This document shows positions 32,901 to 33,454 of a DNA stretch of 33,454 bases, one piece after another (within the stretch, counting starts at the first letter, position 1; each line of letters starts with the position of its first letter). Both the position numbers and the translations under genes were made by a program. Where the stretch lies: positions 1 to 33,454 of the IMG/VR virus record IMGVR_UViG_3300040806_001120. One strand, 5' to 3'. The stretch comes from a virus. Below the pieces are notes generated by a model. That model did no database searches. It saw only the letters and a program-made list of their open reading frames with translations, and was not told the DNA's origin.

Positions 32901-33454
32901 GGGTGTAGATGGAACAGGATACGAAGCGTACACAAGCGGTGGTACTGCATATTGGAACGGTAACGTAAGAAGTTCAGATCAGAATGTACACAATGCGGCT
33001 AGACAGTTGTTGTTAAACAAAGAATTTTTAGCAGAGGAAGCAACTGCTTATATTACAGCAACATATCCTAGTTACACTTACAGTGTAGCAAGTTGTAAAG
33101 ACGATGTAAGAGATTATATCGATGCTGTAATTTATGATTTAGTTTACGGTGGAACTTATGCTTCGCACTTTGCGGCAAGATTTTATTCAAATGCTGTTGA
33201 AGGTTCACTTACAGAAGATATGTTCTACTTGAGAAACGGTTGTGGTTTACGTAACTGTTCACTAAATGGATTAACTGGCGTGTTAGGAAGTGCAAATGCT
33301 TATGGTACAAAACGTCCAACAGCAGGCGCATTTACATCACTAGATCCAGGTTGGGGTCCAGCAGATGATAGAACATGGATTATTAACAAATCACCTTATA
33401 TACAAAACGTATCAAACTTTGGTACTGCGGCAGTAGGTTGTAAAATTGATGGTG
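29950..33454 (+). CDS. Second giant modular tail-fibre protein, runs off the window
   Basis: Open from ATG 29950 to the window end (1168 codons, no stop). Residues 1-510 hold eight W...Y..GDVV.YGG..Y.C...HT repeats. A beta-helix begins at about 586 (YYVGPDGVDGTYPSYG) and continues with VVGDELRSTRIKP, as in the 23318 protein, but is then split by about 260 residues before DMFYLRNGCGLRN resumes near 1090. Two similar helical modules occur at about 629-695 (CYRDVGIMVDAIIWDL) and 1020-1085 (CKDDVRDYIDAVIYDL). A segment at about 931-980 (ETSTAHGLYDRALVNIKNIN) resembles the FCCH-type domain often seen in phage fibres. N-termini of the two giants align closely (MAQFKLDRF/MAEFLLGRI), so they arose by duplication. 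Receptor-binding role inferred. Confidence 0.8.
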   Translation, partial: MAEFLLGRIKFVWKGNWTTGTAYVKDDVVRYGGKVYICIAAHTADADFYTDLENQTPRWNIFSDGSEWKGDWAINTVYKAGDVVKYGGYLYIANNGHTSADTITKGLEFNQGDWDTYSEFFDYKGDWEVSTRYKINDIVKYGGTVYVCTDDHTSASTVTGDEDGLESDNDGKALTLDSISNADASRSQGTYNNIVPTGGTGTGLIVNVVVDNIGGLAISITNNGSGYRVGDTLSIPDASLGGGGAADVSFAIASVADRWNIFSEGFDWKNNWQVSTRYRLNDLVKYGGQIYVCIQGHKSSVNLAGGLEEDQAKWQHFHKGIEYRQTWQTGIRYRVNDIVKYGANIWICTGAHTATNSFATDESNWSMFVPGLEYEDNWNNGTVYQPGDIVTYGGYSYIALTNHSGRPPYANASDWKLYLKGYNFRGDYGDDSTLQDYLVGDVVRLGGYTYMCIQDHQGVAKNPASETDFWTRLNEGFAWKGDWTNITDYVLGDVVYYGVNSYVVIQAHQSNQAIGQKRPDLDVSGTYYKLLAGGAEGSNLTTDGDILIYNGAGPARLPIGEEGQVLTVDTTGLPAWKYWGRTDHVYYVGPDGVDGTYPSYGSTLDRPFKSVRYACDAIEKGVLRPNATNLLKENRQFIQREAVEWVDYQIANTIAPFTGSFSYDKDKCYRDVGIMVDAIIWDLSHGGNKESRKAAFAYFTKAGGSYVAGQEDETVAALNYAKTVIDAVISNLDPATNYQTENSYTPAVVQRKNSTVEEAESQGIIDSLVAIVTDAITAGVDTSIPVEEQVQKTVFVKTGEYKEVLPIRVPANTAVVGDELRSTRIKPSTADDYTQRSDVEYSIAGITRVKDLLSNIVTGSAVTKTGTNTQSQVQALPYGSATEGTAAVSKLQHVIDYINYYAGNDSQDSTAPTMTTGQTTASIISATQANPVVIETSTAHGLYDRALVNIKNINGMIELNDRMYYVDVLTTTTFALYEDYKMTVGVDGTGYEAYTSGGTAYWNGNVRSSDQNVHNAARQLLLNKEFLAEEATAYITATYPSYTYSVASCKDDVRDYIDAVIYDLVYGGTYASHFAARFYSNAVEGSLTEDMFYLRNGCGLRNCSLNGLTGVLGSANAYGTKRPTAGAFTSLDPGWGPADDRTWIINKSPYIQNVSNFGTAAVGCKIDG

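Noticed and set aside
23318-33454. CRISPR array or DNA direct repeats in the giant genes
   Set aside because: Repeats are protein-domain repeats of irregular spacing and diverged DNA within open frames.

Overview
The window is a structural and replication segment of a T4-like tailed phage (myovirus morphology). The DNA is AT-rich. Gene content and order (gp55-gp47-gp46; portal-small ORFs-gp21-gp22-gp23; very large modular tail-fibre genes with GDVV.YGG..Y.C...HT repeats) look like the marine cyanophage/pelagiphage branch. No photosynthesis or other host-type metabolic gene is present, so the host cannot be fixed from this window. Nearly every open stretch is phage morphogenesis or recombination; there is no CRISPR array, IS element or recognisable tRNA.

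Layout: (1) 3-1096, minus strand: two baseplate genes (gp53-like, gp48/gp54-like). (2) 1126-5562, plus strand: an early-type unit with sigma70-like promoters, coding for late sigma factor gp55, Mre11/Rad50-type nuclease gp47/gp46, a small conserved-looking protein and a SegE-like GIY-YIG endonuclease. (3) 5563-6085: a gap without genes that is packed with RNA hairpins; G-U asymmetry places the RNA on the plus strand. (4) 6086-7164, minus strand: a gp26-like baseplate/tail-assembly protein with a canonical T_TTT_TTC slippery heptamer four codons before its stop, followed by an open -1 frame of 77 codons with no start codon of its own near its beginning. This fits programmed frameshifting as in tail-assembly chaperones. 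(5) 7251-16077, plus strand: tape measure, portal, head core proteins, a glycosyltransferase-like gene, prohead protease, scaffold and major capsid protein. (6) 16147-33454, plus strand: small virion proteins and three very large fibre/appendage proteins (1225 aa, 2199 aa, and a third that runs off the window).

Regulation is unusually readable. Early genes have TTGxxx-17-TATAAT promoters. Late genes have T4-type -10 boxes: TATAAATA or ATAAATA, and variants CTAAATA, GTAAATA and TTAAATA. Several follow directly on rho-independent terminators. Three late boxes (before 11307, 11580 and 16147) sit exactly where transcription would start on the A of the ATG, suggesting leaderless mRNAs. The late sigma gene gp55 is divergent from a late promoter that touches its own -35 box.

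The strongest candidates for something new are the ~500-nt structured RNA next to the GIY-YIG gene, the -1 frameshift cassette beside the tape measure gene, the leaderless late promoters, and a cupredoxin-like module with a complete type-1 copper ligand set inside a tail-fibre protein. All functional calls rest on motif recognition by eye; no database search was possible.
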